Positions 8,422 to 17,595 of a stretch of 64,000 bases of DNA are shown here, in pieces. The stretch is taken from NCBI GenBank assembly GCA_046295975.1, contig JBKBMG010000001.1, forward strand, positions 194,623 through 258,622, in the 5' to 3' direction. The notes beneath the pieces were generated by a model. It was not told where the DNA came from and did not search any database. It saw nothing but the letters and a program-made list of their open reading frames with translations. Origin of the DNA: UBA2357 sp046295975. GTDB taxonomy: Bacteria > Pseudomonadota > Gammaproteobacteria > Burkholderiales > Rhodocyclaceae. The stretch's first letter is position 1. Every line of letters begins with the position of its first letter. The position numbers and the translations under genes were made by a program.

Positions 8422-9222
8422 ATGCAAAACAGCACTACGCCCCCGGCCTCCGGCACGGAAACCAAGAACCCGATTCAAGTCGTCGAGCGGATGATGAGGC
8501 TGCTCGACGTGCTCGCCTGCCACCCCGACCCCGCCCCGCTCAAACAGATCGCGGTAGAGAGCGGCCTGCACCCGTCCACCGCGCACCGCATTCTCGGCGC
8601 GATGGCGCAAAGCGGCTTCGTCGAGAAGGCCGACGGCGGCACCTACCGCCTCGGCATCCGCCTGCTCGAACTCGGCAGCCTGGTGAAGTCGCGCATTTCG
8701 CTGCGCGAGACCGCCATGCCGTTCATGATCGGCCTGCATGCCGAAACCGGTGAAAGCGTGAACCTCGGCATCCGCGACGGCGACGAGATTGTCTATGTAG
8801 ACCGAACCTCCAGCGGCCGCTCGGCAGTGCGCGTGGTGCATATCGTCGGCGCGCGTGCGCCACTGCACACAACGGCGTCCGGCAAGCTGTTCCTGGCGGA
8901 AGACGGTGCCGACAAGGTTCGCGACTATGCTCGCCGCACCGGCCTGCCCGGTTCCACACCGGCCTCGATCACCAATCTGGCAATGCTGGAAAAGGAACTC
9001 GACAAGGTCCGCCGCCACAACGTGGCCTTCGACCTTGATGAAGTGGAAACCGGCGTGCGCTGTGTGGCCGCCGGCATTCGTGACGACACCGGCGAACTGG
9101 TTGCCTGTCTTTCGCTGTCCACCCCGTCGGAGCGCTTCAACCCGGACCGCGCCACACGGGTGCGCAGCGTCGCCGAGGACATTTCGCGCGCGCTGGGCTA
9201 CGTTCCGCGCGTGCGGGCCTGA
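8422..9222 (+). CDS. IclR family transcriptional regulator
   Basis: 266 residues. An N-terminal winged helix-turn-helix (about 18-80, with LKQIAVESGLHPSTAHRILGAM) is followed by the IclR effector-binding domain (about 85-260, with ETGESVNLGIRDGDEIVYVDR, ARAPLHTTASGKLFLA and GVRCVAAGIRDDTGELVACLSLS). Proteins of this family sense small organic acids or aromatics and control catabolic or transport genes. The target is unknown. The gene is divergent from the mrp operon and convergent with the endopeptidase gene, so a neighbouring target is not obvious. The ligand cannot be read from the sequence. Confidence 0.88.
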   Translation: MQNSTTPPASGTETKNPIQVVERMMRLLDVLACHPDPAPLKQIAVESGLHPSTAHRILGAMAQSGFVEKADGGTYRLGIRLLELGSLVKSRISLRETAMPFMIGLHAETGESVNLGIRDGDEIVYVDRTSSGRSAVRVVHIVGARAPLHTTASGKLFLAEDGADKVRDYARRTGLPGSTPASITNLAMLEKELDKVRRHNVAFDLDEVETGVRCVAAGIRDDTGELVACLSLSTPSERFNPDRATRVRSVAEDISRALGYVPRVRA

Positions 9223-9336
9223 ACACCACCACAAGAACCTGCACCAGCGCAGTATCCGCGCTTGCTTGACCACTCGGTGGACACGACGGAGCGCATCGGC
9301 GCCCCCCGCTGGTGGCTAGCCCGCCACCGCAAACCC

Positions 9337-10296
9337 TCAGCCGCCCGAACGCGCCGCAGCCGCCACCGCGGCCAAGCGTTGCTGGCCACCCGCGGTCTCG
9401 AGCCAACGCTTGACCCGCTTGGCGTCGGCCGTGCGGGTGTAGCGCCCCTCCGAACCCATCAGCACCATGATCACCGGCTCGCCCCGCACCCAGGTCTGCA
9501 TCACCAGGCAGCGCCCCGCTTCGCGGATGTAGCCGGTCTTGGACAGACTGACCTGCCATTCGGGATCACGCACCAGACCGTTGCTGTTGCCGTAGCGCAA
9601 CTGGCCGTTGCCAACGCGCACATAGTGCTCATCTGCGGTGGAGAACTCGCGGATCAGCGGATAGGTGGAGGCGGCCTGGACCAGGTTCACCAGATCGCGC
9701 GCGGTCGATACGTTGCGCGGATCCAGTCCGGTACTGTCGGCGAAGCGCGTTCCCCACAACCCGAGCATGCGGGCCTTCACGTTCATCGCCTCGGTGAAGG
9801 CGCGCGCGCCACCCGGGTAATGCCGGGCGAGCGCCGAAGCAGCGCGGTTTTCCGAGGACATCAGGGCGAGGTGAAGCATCTCCTCGCGGGTCAGGCGAGT
9901 GCCGATCGCCAGCCGCGAACTCGTACCCTTGAGGCGATCGATGTCGTCGTTGGTGACGGTCAGCACTTCCTTGAGATTCTGACGCGCGTCGAGCACCACC
10001 ATTGCGGTCATCAGCTTGGTGATCGACGCGATAGGCACGGCGGCGTCGGAGCGTTGCTCGACGATGACCTCTCCGGACTTCTGGCTGACAACCACGAATG
10101 CCGGCGAACCGAGCACCGGATTGCCAAAGCGATCGAGTTCGAGCGGCGCTTCCGCCGGTTGGGGCGGCTGCGCGGGTGCGGCACGTGCCGGTGCCTTCGC
10201 AGCAGTCTGGCGATTGGATGCCGACTGCGCCGCGGCCAGGCCGGAGTGCAGCAGCACGACCCCCATCAGCAAGGCGGTCAAAGTGCGCGAATTCAT
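9337..10296 (-). CDS. pbpG: D-alanyl-D-alanine endopeptidase (PBP7/8 type)
   Basis: 319 residues with a signal peptide at about 1-24 (cleavage after GLAAA) and a Pro/Ala-rich linker to about residue 52. The penicillin-binding active site follows: SxxK at Ser91-Lys94 (SITK), SxN at Ser148-Asn150 (SEN) and KTG at 253-255. Low-molecular-weight enzymes of this type cleave peptidoglycan cross-links in the periplasm. The ATG at 10296 was chosen over two upstream in-frame starts because it leads directly into the signal peptide. It has its own promoter candidate upstream and is convergent with iclR. Confidence 0.9.
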   Translation of the reverse strand: MNSRTLTALLMGVVLLHSGLAAAQSASNRQTAAKAPARAAPAQPPQPAEAPLELDRFGNPVLGSPAFVVVSQKSGEVIVEQRSDAAVPIASITKLMTAMVVLDARQNLKEVLTVTNDDIDRLKGTSSRLAIGTRLTREEMLHLALMSSENRAASALARHYPGGARAFTEAMNVKARMLGLWGTRFADSTGLDPRNVSTARDLVNLVQAASTYPLIREFSTADEHYVRVGNGQLRYGNSNGLVRDPEWQVSLSKTGYIREAGRCLVMQTWVRGEPVIMVLMGSEGRYTRTADAKRVKRWLETAGGQQRLAAVAAAARSGG

Positions 10297-10333
10297 GATA
10301 CCCATCCCCACAAGCAACAAAGCGTTACATGCG

Positions 10334-10363
10334 ATATTCTCAATAAAAATAGGAAGATATCAA
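10334..10363 (-). promoter_or_regulatory. Candidate promoter of the endopeptidase gene
   Basis: On the minus strand TTGATA and GAATAT are separated by 18 bases, about 38 bases before the pbpG start, in an AT-rich patch. Just upstream lies AAAGCGCTTT followed by AAAAAG, which may end the patatin transcript. Confidence 0.45.
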
Positions 10364-10417
10364 GTCTTTTTAAAGCGCTTTCACAAAAAATTCGGATTGG
10401 ATCGTGACCAATCGCAC

Positions 10418-11548
10418 TCACTCCCTCAGAAAGTGCATGATCTCGTCGCGACGGGCCTGCGCATCCTCATAACCCAGATCCATCAACGCTCGGGTAAAGC
10501 CCGGCTCGAACAGCAGGTAGGACAGCAGCGTTGACCCCTCCCGGCGCATCGCGCCGATCCCGCGCAGCACCGTCCGCAAGGCCCACGGCAGCTCGCCGCG
10601 ATGGCGCCCGGCAATCGCATCAAGCCGCTGCGACGGCGAAATCACCAGCGTCTCGATCGGCCTGAGGGGCACGCCCGCCGCCTCGCGCTGCGCCTCGGAG
10701 AACGCGTTGAGCGTCGCGTTGATGCGCTGCATGCGCTCCAGATCCACCGCTAGGCCGTCGAGAAAGATGCTGGACATGGCGTGCCCGGCGATCTGGGCCG
10801 GGGAAGGATAGCTTTCAGCGCGCTGCCGACCTTCCTCGGCGAGGCGGCCCGAGCCGATCACCAGAATGCGCTCGGCGCCCAAATGGATCGCCGGACTGAT
10901 GGGCGCCAACTGGCGCATGGATCCGTCACCGAAGTACTCGCGATTAATGCGGATGGCGGGAAAGACGAAGGGAATCGCACTGCTGGCCAGCAGGTGCTCC
11001 ACCCGCAAGCGTGTCGGCACGCCGATGCGCTGCGCCCGCCGCCATGGCTGCACGCCGCGTGCCGCCTCGTAGAATGCGAGATTCTCACCGGACGAATAGC
11101 CCGATGCCGACACGCTCACCGCATGCAGATGCCCCGCCTCGATGGAGCGCCCGATACGTTCGAACTCCAGCACCCGGGTGAGCAACTCGCCGAGTGGGGC
11201 GTTGTCGAGCAGCGAACGCGGCGTCTGCCGCACCAGCCACCCCAGCCCCAGGGCGCTGCCCCAGCGCAGACCGGTCGCAAGCAGCGCCGGCGCGTCGGCA
11301 CGATAAACCTGATGCGCATGGAAGTTGCGCCAGATCCACGCCAGCTTGCGTACCGCCACGCCGAAGTCGGCGGAAAACACCGCCAGCGCGGCAGCATTGA
11401 TGCCGCCGGCCGAAGTACCGCAGAGGATGGGGAAGGGGTTGCCCGAGCGACGTCCGCGGAACTCTCGGATCGCGTTGAGCACGCCGACCTGGTAGGCGGC
11501 GCGCGCGCCACCCCCGGTCAGAACCAGCGCTGCCTTGCCGTCTGCCAT
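10418..11548 (-). CDS. Patatin-like phospholipase
   Basis: 376 residues. The patatin hydrolase core spans about 5-215: oxyanion glycine-rich loop TGGGARAAYQVG (11-22), nucleophile Ser46 in GTSAG, and the catalytic dyad Asp208 in GDGS. The roughly 160-residue C-terminal part is less conserved and may sit on membranes. There is no signal peptide, so the protein is probably cytoplasmic or membrane-associated. Patatin proteins hydrolyse acyl esters of phospholipids, and the actual lipid is unknown. It lies 58 bases downstream of maeB and could share its transcript. Confidence 0.88.
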   Translation of the reverse strand: MADGKAALVLTGGGARAAYQVGVLNAIREFRGRRSGNPFPILCGTSAGGINAAALAVFSADFGVAVRKLAWIWRNFHAHQVYRADAPALLATGLRWGSALGLGWLVRQTPRSLLDNAPLGELLTRVLEFERIGRSIEAGHLHAVSVSASGYSSGENLAFYEAARGVQPWRRAQRIGVPTRLRVEHLLASSAIPFVFPAIRINREYFGDGSMRQLAPISPAIHLGAERILVIGSGRLAEEGRQRAESYPSPAQIAGHAMSSIFLDGLAVDLERMQRINATLNAFSEAQREAAGVPLRPIETLVISPSQRLDAIAGRHRGELPWALRTVLRGIGAMRREGSTLLSYLLFEPGFTRALMDLGYEDAQARRDEIMHFLRE

Positions 11549-11606
11549 GCCCCCTCCCCGTCTATGCCGCTACTATGCCACGGAGCGGGGGCTGGAAAAC
11601 AACGTC

Positions 11607-13883
11607 TCAGGCCTGTGCCTGGGAAGCCTCCACGCTGGTGAGCGCCGCCATGTTGATGATGCGCCGGACGGTGGCCGACGGCGTGAGAATGTGCACCGGC
11701 TTGTCCGCGCCGAGCAGGATGGGGCCGATGGTCATGCCCTCGCCCGCCGCGGTCTTGAGGAGGTTGAAAGCGATGTTGGCCGCATCGAGCGTGGGAAAGA
11801 TCAGCAGGTTGGCGTCCTCCCGCAGCCGCGAATTGGGGAAGATGCGCAGCCGCAGCTCCGTATCGAGCGCCGCATCGCCATGCATCTCGCCTTCCGCCTC
11901 CAGCCCCGGATGCCGCTCGTGCAGCAGCCGCAACGCCTGGCGCATCTTGATCGCGGTGGGCGAATCGGCGGTACCGAACGACGAGTGCGACAGCAGCGCG
12001 ACCCGCGGCGTCACGCCGAAACGGCGCATTTCTTCGGCAGCCAGCACCGTCATCTCCACCACCTGCTCGGGCGTGGGATCGTAGTTCACATAGGTGTCGG
12101 CGAGGAACAGCGTGCGTCCGGGCAGATTGAGGAAATTGAGGGTGTAGAAGTTGTTCACCCCCTTGCGCCGGCCGATGACGTTCTCGATGTACTTGAGGTG
12201 CAGCGAGTGCATGCCGTAAGTGCCGCAGATCAGCCCGTCGCCGTAGCCGTATTTCAGCATCAGCGCGCCGATCAGCGTCGTGCGTCGCAACACCTCGCGC
12301 TTCGCATAATCCTCGGACACCCCACGGCGCTGCATGATCTGGTGGTAATGACTCCACAGCTCGCGAAAGCGCGGATCGGAATCCTGGTTCACCATCTCGA
12401 AGTCGCGGTCGACCTTGAGCCGCAGGCCGAAGCGCTCGATGTTGGCGGCGAGCACGTCCGGCCGGCCGATCAGGATCGGCCGCGCCACCCCCTCGTCCAC
12501 CACCGTCTGCACCGCCCGCAGCACCCGCTCGGACTCGCCTTCGGCAAAGATGATGCGCTTGGGCGCCTCGCGTGCGGCAGCGAACACCGGCTTCATGATC
12601 ATGCCGGAGTGCCACACGAAGTTGTTGAGCTGCGAGCGGTAGGCATGCCAGTCGGTGATCGGCCGGGTGGCCACACCCGAGGCCATCGCCGCCTCCGCCA
12701 CGGCCGGGGCGATCTTCACGATCAGGCGCGGATCGAACGGGCGCGGAATGATGTACTCGCTGCCGAAACCGCTCACCTTCTCGCCATAGGCCGCGGCCAC
12801 GATGTCACTCTGCTCGGCGCGCGCCAGTTCGGCGATCGCCTTGACCGCGGCGAGCTGCATCTCGTCAGTGATGGTGGTGGCACCCACATCCAGCGCGCCA
12901 CGGAAGATGAACGGGAAACACAACACGTTGTTGACCTGGTTCGGGTAATCCGAACGCCCGGTGGCGATGATGGCATCGTCACGCACCGCCTTGACCTCCT
13001 CCGGCAGGATCTCCGGCGTCGGATTGGCCAGCGCCAGGATCAGCGGATTGGGCGCCATCTTCGCCGCCATCTCGCGCTTGAACACCCCGCCCGCCGACAG
13101 GCCGAGGAACACGTCCGCGCCCTCGATGATCTCGGCAAGCTTGCGCGCCTCGGTCTGCTTCGCGTAGCGCGCCTTGATCGGATCCATCAGCGCGGTACGC
13201 CCCTCGTACACCACACCCTCGATATCGGTCACCCAGATGTTCTCGACAGGCACCCCGAGCTTGACCAGCAGCCCCAGGCAGGCCAGCGCCGCCGCCCCCG
13301 CCCCGGAGGTCACCAGCTTCACCGACTTGAGATCCTTGCCCTGCATCTGCAGGCCATTGAGGATGGCCGCGCCGACCACGATCGCCGTGCCGTGCTGGTC
13401 GTCATGGAAGACCGGGATCTTCATCCGCTCGCGCAACTTCTGCTCGATGTAGAAACACTCGGGCGCCTTGATGTCCTCCAGATTGATGCCACCGAAGGTG
13501 GGTTCGAGCGCCGCGATCATGTCGATCAGCTTGTCAGCGTCGGGCTCGTCGATCTCCAGGTCGAACACGTCGATACCCGCGAACTTCTTGAACAGCACGC
13601 CCTTGCCTTCCATCACCGGCTTGGCGGCGAGCGGGCCGATGTTGCCCAGGCCGAGCACCGCGGTGCCATTGGTCACCACGCCGATGAGGTTGGAGCGGGC
13701 GGTCAGCGTCGCCGCCTCGGCCGGGTTCTCCACGATCGCGTCGCAAGCGGCCGCCACACCGGGCGAGTAGGCCAGCGACAGGTCGCGCTGGTTCGACAAC
13801 ACCTTGGTCGGGGTGACCGAGATCTTGCCGGGGCGGGGATTGCGGTGGTAATCAAGCGCGGCTGCGCGGGTCAGGTCGTCCAT
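11607..13883 (-). CDS. maeB: NADP-dependent malic enzyme with C-terminal phosphotransacetylase-like domain
   Basis: 758 residues. The malic enzyme part (about 1-430) has SLAYSPGVAAAC, the catalytic-lysine region GPLAAKPVMEGKGVLFKKFAGIDVFDLE and the NADP fold GAGAAALACL. Residues about 430-758 resemble phosphate acetyl/butyryl transferase (IIFAEGESERVLRAVQ), as in E. coli MaeB, where this domain is regulatory. It converts malate to pyruvate and CO2 with NADPH. The ATG at 13883 follows GGAAGAG. It is divergent from pckG across a 435-bp gap with a large inverted repeat. Confidence 0.95.
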   Translation of the reverse strand: MDDLTRAAALDYHRNPRPGKISVTPTKVLSNQRDLSLAYSPGVAAACDAIVENPAEAATLTARSNLIGVVTNGTAVLGLGNIGPLAAKPVMEGKGVLFKKFAGIDVFDLEIDEPDADKLIDMIAALEPTFGGINLEDIKAPECFYIEQKLRERMKIPVFHDDQHGTAIVVGAAILNGLQMQGKDLKSVKLVTSGAGAAALACLGLLVKLGVPVENIWVTDIEGVVYEGRTALMDPIKARYAKQTEARKLAEIIEGADVFLGLSAGGVFKREMAAKMAPNPLILALANPTPEILPEEVKAVRDDAIIATGRSDYPNQVNNVLCFPFIFRGALDVGATTITDEMQLAAVKAIAELARAEQSDIVAAAYGEKVSGFGSEYIIPRPFDPRLIVKIAPAVAEAAMASGVATRPITDWHAYRSQLNNFVWHSGMIMKPVFAAAREAPKRIIFAEGESERVLRAVQTVVDEGVARPILIGRPDVLAANIERFGLRLKVDRDFEMVNQDSDPRFRELWSHYHQIMQRRGVSEDYAKREVLRRTTLIGALMLKYGYGDGLICGTYGMHSLHLKYIENVIGRRKGVNNFYTLNFLNLPGRTLFLADTYVNYDPTPEQVVEMTVLAAEEMRRFGVTPRVALLSHSSFGTADSPTAIKMRQALRLLHERHPGLEAEGEMHGDAALDTELRLRIFPNSRLREDANLLIFPTLDAANIAFNLLKTAAGEGMTIGPILLGADKPVHILTPSATVRRIINMAALTSVEASQAQA

Positions 13884-13940
13884 GTCTCTTCCATTCTGTT
13901 GTGGTTCGAAGCTGCGGTGCGTGCCTTGCACACGCGCCGC

Positions 13941-13978
13941 CGGCCGCTTTCCGGCCGCAGTCCGACGGAAAGCGGCCG
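13941..13978 (-). promoter_or_regulatory. 13-bp perfect inverted repeat in the maeB leader
   Basis: CGGCCGCTTTCCG, a 12-base spacer and CGGAAAGCGGCCG form a perfect inverted repeat about 58 bases upstream of the maeB start. As RNA it would be a very stable hairpin. There is no T-run, so it is not a classical terminator. It could be an operator or a 5' stabilising or regulatory hairpin. Confidence 0.5.
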
Positions 13979-14303
13979 CGGGAACAGGCGGGCATTATGG
14001 CTCAGGCCACTCGCGGCGGTCACCGCCACCACCGGTACGAATTTGCTTACACCTCGTCCGGGTTCCTGCCGCCTATCCGACGTGGCATAATATTAGGCTT
14101 TCGGCGACTGCTGTTTACCCTGGTATTTTCCACAGGTTTCATCGCCACCGCCGGGGCAGGCAACAGCGTACGAGGGATACCACCGGAGCAGGATACCGCG
14201 CAGGGAGGGAGGAGGAGACCCGCGCGCAACCCACCCGGCCATGCGAACATCCACATGGCGACAGGGCATCCCGAAGCAAGCCGACTCTTTTCGTAGTGCA
14301 ACC

Positions 14304-14316
14304 TGGAGAGTCTCCA
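14304..14316 (+). promoter_or_regulatory. Ribosome binding site of pckG inside a palindrome
   Basis: TGGAGAGTCTCCA is a perfect odd-length palindrome containing the GGAG of the pckG ribosome binding site, ending 2 bases before the ATG. In RNA the short stem could compete with ribosome binding. Its effect is unproven. Confidence 0.4.
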
Positions 14317-14318
14317 CA

Positions 14319-16163
14319 ATGAATCAACGCGCGTCCGAGGCCGTCGTGGCCGCAGCTCCCGATTACGTCCGCCACGAAGGACTCAAGAAGTGGGTCGCCG
14401 AAATCGCCGCCCTGACCGAGCCCGACCGGGTCGTCTGGTGCGACGGGTCGCAGGAAGAATACGACCGCCTGTGCGCCGAGATGGTCGAGTCCGGCATGCT
14501 GATCAAGCTGAACCCGGAAAAACGCAAGAACTCCTATCTCGCCTGGTCCGATCCCTCCGACGTTGCCCGCGTGGAAGACCGCACCTTCATCTGCTCGCAG
14601 AACAAGGAAGACGCCGGCCCCACCAACAACTGGGAAGAGCCGGCGGTGATGCGGGACACGCTGAACGGCCTGTTCAAGGGCTGCATGCACGGCCGCACAA
14701 TGTACGTGATCCCCTTCTCCATGGGGCCGCTGGGCAGCCCGATCGCCCACATCGGCGTGGAGATCTCGGACAGCCCCTACGTGGTCACCAACATGCGCAC
14801 CATGACCCGCATGGGCCGTGGCGCCGTCGAGGTGCTGGGTACCAACGGCGAGTTCGTGCCCTGCGTGCACACCGTCGGCGCGCCGCTCGCCCATGGCGAG
14901 AAGGACAGCCGCTGGCCGTGCAACCCGGACACCAAGTACATCGTGCACTACCCCGAAACCCGCGAGATCTGGTCCTACGGCTCGGGCTACGGCGGCAACG
15001 CACTGCTGGGCAAGAAGTGCTTCGCCCTGCGCATCGCTTCCACCATGGCGCGCGACGAAGGCTGGTTGGCCGAGCACATGCTGATTCTCGGCGTGGAGTC
15101 GCCGGAAGGTGAGAAGACCTACGTCGCCGCTGCCTTCCCCTCCGCCTGCGGCAAGACCAACTTCGCCATGCTGATCCCGCCCAAGAGTTTCGACGGCTGG
15201 AAGATCACCACCGTGGGTGACGACATCGCCTGGATCAAGCCGGGCAAGGACGGCAAGTTCTACGCCATCAACCCGGAAGCTGGCTACTTCGGCGTGGCGC
15301 CGGGCACCAGCGAGAAGACCAACTTCAACGCCATGGCGACGCTGAAGGAAAACATCATCTTCACCAATGTCGCGCTGACCGACGATGGCGACGTGTGGTG
15401 GGAAGGCATGTCCAAGGAAGCGCCCGCGCATCTGGTGGACTGGCAGGGCAAGGACTGGACCCCGGAAATCGCCAAGGAGACCGGGCGCAAGGCGGCCCAC
15501 CCCAACGCGCGCTTCACCGCTCCGGCCAGCCAGTGCCCGTCCATCGACCCGGCCTGGGAAAACCCGGAAGGCGTACCCATCTCCGCCTTCATCTTCGGCG
15601 GCCGCCGCGCCACCACGGTGCCGCTGGTGTACCAGGCCTTCAACTGGAACTTCGGCGTCTATATGGCCGCCACCCTGGGCTCGGAAACCACCGCTGCGGC
15701 CTTCGGCGCCCAGGGCGTGGTACGCCGCGATCCCTTCGCCATGCTGCCGTTCTGCGGCTACCACATGGGCGACTACTTCAACCACTGGCTGAAGATGGGC
15801 CACGTGGTCGAGCACACCCCCAAGATATTCTGCGTGAACTGGTTCCGCATGAACGAGAAGGGCGAGTTCATGTGGCCTGGTTTCGGCGAGAACATGCGGG
15901 TGTTGAAGTGGATTGTCGACCGCGTCAAGGGCAAGGTTGCCGCCAAGGAGACCGCGCTGGGCTGGATGCCGCGCTTCGAGGACCTCGACTGGACCGGTTC
16001 CGACGTCACCAAGGATGCGTTCGAAGCCCTCACTCAGGTCGACGCCGACGCCTGGAAGAGCGAACTGGAACTGCACAAGGAGTGGTTCGACAAACTGCAG
16101 GATCGCGTGCCGCGCCAACTGGTGCTCAAACGCGAGCTGTTCGAACTCTCGCTGACGGTATAA
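14319..16163 (+). CDS. pckG: Phosphoenolpyruvate carboxykinase (GTP)
   Basis: 614 residues, the usual length for the GTP-dependent class. It converts oxaloacetate and GTP to PEP, CO2 and GDP, the gateway to gluconeogenesis. Visible motifs include substrate loop RTMYVIPFSMGP, the P-loop FPSACGKTN (about 273-281) with reactive Cys277, GDDIAWIKPGKDGKFYAINPE for metal and nucleotide binding, and FGGRRATTVPLVYQ. The ATG at 14319 follows GGAGAG. The longer frame upstream is dissimilar to the family. It is followed directly by a strong terminator, so it is monocistronic. Its placement opposite maeB suggests coordinated control of PEP and pyruvate supply from C4 acids. Confidence 0.97.
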   Translation: MNQRASEAVVAAAPDYVRHEGLKKWVAEIAALTEPDRVVWCDGSQEEYDRLCAEMVESGMLIKLNPEKRKNSYLAWSDPSDVARVEDRTFICSQNKEDAGPTNNWEEPAVMRDTLNGLFKGCMHGRTMYVIPFSMGPLGSPIAHIGVEISDSPYVVTNMRTMTRMGRGAVEVLGTNGEFVPCVHTVGAPLAHGEKDSRWPCNPDTKYIVHYPETREIWSYGSGYGGNALLGKKCFALRIASTMARDEGWLAEHMLILGVESPEGEKTYVAAAFPSACGKTNFAMLIPPKSFDGWKITTVGDDIAWIKPGKDGKFYAINPEAGYFGVAPGTSEKTNFNAMATLKENIIFTNVALTDDGDVWWEGMSKEAPAHLVDWQGKDWTPEIAKETGRKAAHPNARFTAPASQCPSIDPAWENPEGVPISAFIFGGRRATTVPLVYQAFNWNFGVYMAATLGSETTAAAFGAQGVVRRDPFAMLPFCGYHMGDYFNHWLKMGHVVEHTPKIFCVNWFRMNEKGEFMWPGFGENMRVLKWIVDRVKGKVAAKETALGWMPRFEDLDWTGSDVTKDAFEALTQVDADAWKSELELHKEWFDKLQDRVPRQLVLKRELFELSLTV

Positions 16164-16184
16164 ACCCGTTGCCGTAGCGGCAAG

Positions 16185-16212
16185 AAAGAGCGCTGGCAAC
16201 AGCGCTCTTTTC
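16185..16212 (+). terminator. Intrinsic terminator after pckG
   Basis: AAAGAGCGCT, loop GGCAAC, AGCGCTCTTTT: a 10-bp perfect stem followed by a short T-run, 22 bases after the pckG stop. Confidence 0.85.
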
Positions 16213-16290
16213 GCTTCAAGCTTGAAGCATACAGCCCCTCCCCGCACCGGTGCGCTGCCGCGTCGCTGCGTCCTTCTCGACGAGACCCCC

Positions 16291-17457
16291 ATGCACCCAA
16301 CCATCGCCGCCCGCATGCGCGACATCCAGCCCTTCCATGTCATGGAGTTGATGCGCCGCGCACACGAACTCGAAGCCCAGGGCCGGGACATCATCCACAT
16401 GGAAGTCGGCGAGCCCGATTTTCCCAGCCCCTCACCGGTCATCGAGGCGGCCACCCGCTTCCTGGCGCGCGGCCAGGTGCCCTATACATCGGCACTGGGG
16501 CTGCCCGCCTTGCGTGAGGCCATCTCCGGGTTTTACAGGGAGCACCTGCGCACCCATGTCCCCCCTGAACGCATCATCGTCACGCCGGGCGCATCCGGCG
16601 CGCTGATGCTGACGCTGGCCGCCACCACCAACCCCGGCAGCGAATGGCTGATCCCGGACCCGAGCTACCCCTGCAACCGTCATCTGGTGCGCAGCTTCGA
16701 GGGCATTACGCGCGCCGTGCCGGTTGATGCCGACACCCGTTTCCAGCCCACGCCCGACCAGGTCGCCGCGGCATGGACACCGGCCACCCGCGGCTTGATG
16801 GTCGCCACACCGTCCAACCCGACCGGCACCCTGCTCAACACCGAAGAGCTGGTCGCACTCGGCGCCACCTGCCGCGAGCGCGGCGGGCTGCTGCTGGTCG
16901 ACGAAATCTACCAGGGACTCACCTACGGCGTGGACGCCTCCACCGTACTCACCCATGTCGACGACGCCTTCGTCATCAACAGCTTCTCCAAGTACTTTGG
17001 CATGACCGGGTGGAGACTGGGCTGGCTGGTCGCACCCGAATCCCACGTGCGCGAGATCGAGAAGCTCGCCCAGCACTTCTTCATCTCACCATCGACCCCC
17101 GCCCAGCACGCCGCCCTTGCCGCGTTCGAGCCGGACACGCTGGCCATCCTTGAGCAACGCCGCGCCGCCTTCGCCGAGCGGCGGGCCTTCCTCGTGCCGG
17201 CGCTGCGCAAACTGGGTTTCGGCATCCATACCGAACCTCAGGGCGCGTTCTATGTGTACGCCGACGTCACCGGACTGGCGCCCGACAGCGAGACCCTGGC
17301 GCGCCGATTGATCGAGGAAGCCGGCGTGGCGACAACGCCCGGCCTGGATTTCGGCAGTCACCACGCCCGGGCCCACCTGCGTATCGCCTATACCACCGAC
17401 ACCGCGCGCCTGGCCGAAGCGGTGGAACGCATCGCCCACGTGCTCGGCCGATCCTGA
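16291..17457 (+). CDS. Class I/II pyridoxal-phosphate aminotransferase
   Basis: 388 residues of fold type I. Visible are the N-terminal MEVGEPDFPSP, the substrate-loop PSYPCNRH, the cofactor-ring SNPTGT, Asp204 in LLVDEIYQGL, the Schiff-base Lys234 in SFSKYFGMTGWRLGW, and the C-terminal Arg in LRIAYT. It belongs to the aspartate/alanine-type aminotransferases of the AspC/AlaC-like group and transfers amino groups to 2-oxo acids. The substrate is not readable from the sequence. The start at ATG 16291 has only a weak GAG upstream but aligns with the family N-terminus. It lies between two terminators, so it is probably a single-gene unit. Confidence 0.88.
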   Translation: MHPTIAARMRDIQPFHVMELMRRAHELEAQGRDIIHMEVGEPDFPSPSPVIEAATRFLARGQVPYTSALGLPALREAISGFYREHLRTHVPPERIIVTPGASGALMLTLAATTNPGSEWLIPDPSYPCNRHLVRSFEGITRAVPVDADTRFQPTPDQVAAAWTPATRGLMVATPSNPTGTLLNTEELVALGATCRERGGLLLVDEIYQGLTYGVDASTVLTHVDDAFVINSFSKYFGMTGWRLGWLVAPESHVREIEKLAQHFFISPSTPAQHAALAAFEPDTLAILEQRRAAFAERRAFLVPALRKLGFGIHTEPQGAFYVYADVTGLAPDSETLARRLIEEAGVATTPGLDFGSHHARAHLRIAYTTDTARLAEAVERIAHVLGRS

Positions 17458-17508
17458 GCCTGTGAATGAGTCGTTGCGGGCGCCAGGCAACCAAGCCAGC
17501 TACCGCAA

Positions 17509-17555
17509 CTGAAAACGGGCGCGCCGCCTGAGCGGACGCGCCCGTTTTCAGTTTT
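17509..17555. terminator. Bidirectional intrinsic terminator
   Basis: CTGAAAACGGGCGCG pairs with CGCGCCCGTTTTCAG across a 13-base loop, giving a 15-bp perfect stem with T-rich sequence on both strands. It sits between the aminotransferase (plus strand) and the convergent transglycosylase gene (minus strand) and probably ends both transcripts. Confidence 0.88.
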
Positions 17556-17595
17556 CCGTCTGGTCGCCGAGCAGGCCCCGGCCTGGGCAAATCGA

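Larger units (their letters stand above)
13884..14318. other. Divergent intergenic region maeB-pckG
   Basis: 435 bases between two C4-metabolism genes read in opposite directions. It contains a perfect 13-bp inverted repeat close to maeB, a possible plus-strand promoter (TTCCTG, 17 bases, CATAAT around 14070-14097), and a palindrome over the pckG ribosome binding site. Reading frames in it look like chance openings. Confidence 0.5.

Noticed and set aside
11535..14090. 851-residue plus-strand frame opposite maeB
   Set aside because: It runs antisense to a full-length malic enzyme with clear motifs and matches no family.
16222..16290. Upstream extension of the class I aminotransferase start
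   Set aside because: The extra 23 residues are Arg/Pro-rich and lie just behind the pckG terminator; the family N-terminus begins at 16291.
14139..16454. 771-residue minus-strand frame opposite pckG
   Set aside because: pckG has a P-loop, terminator and start context on the plus strand; the opposite frame is composition-driven.
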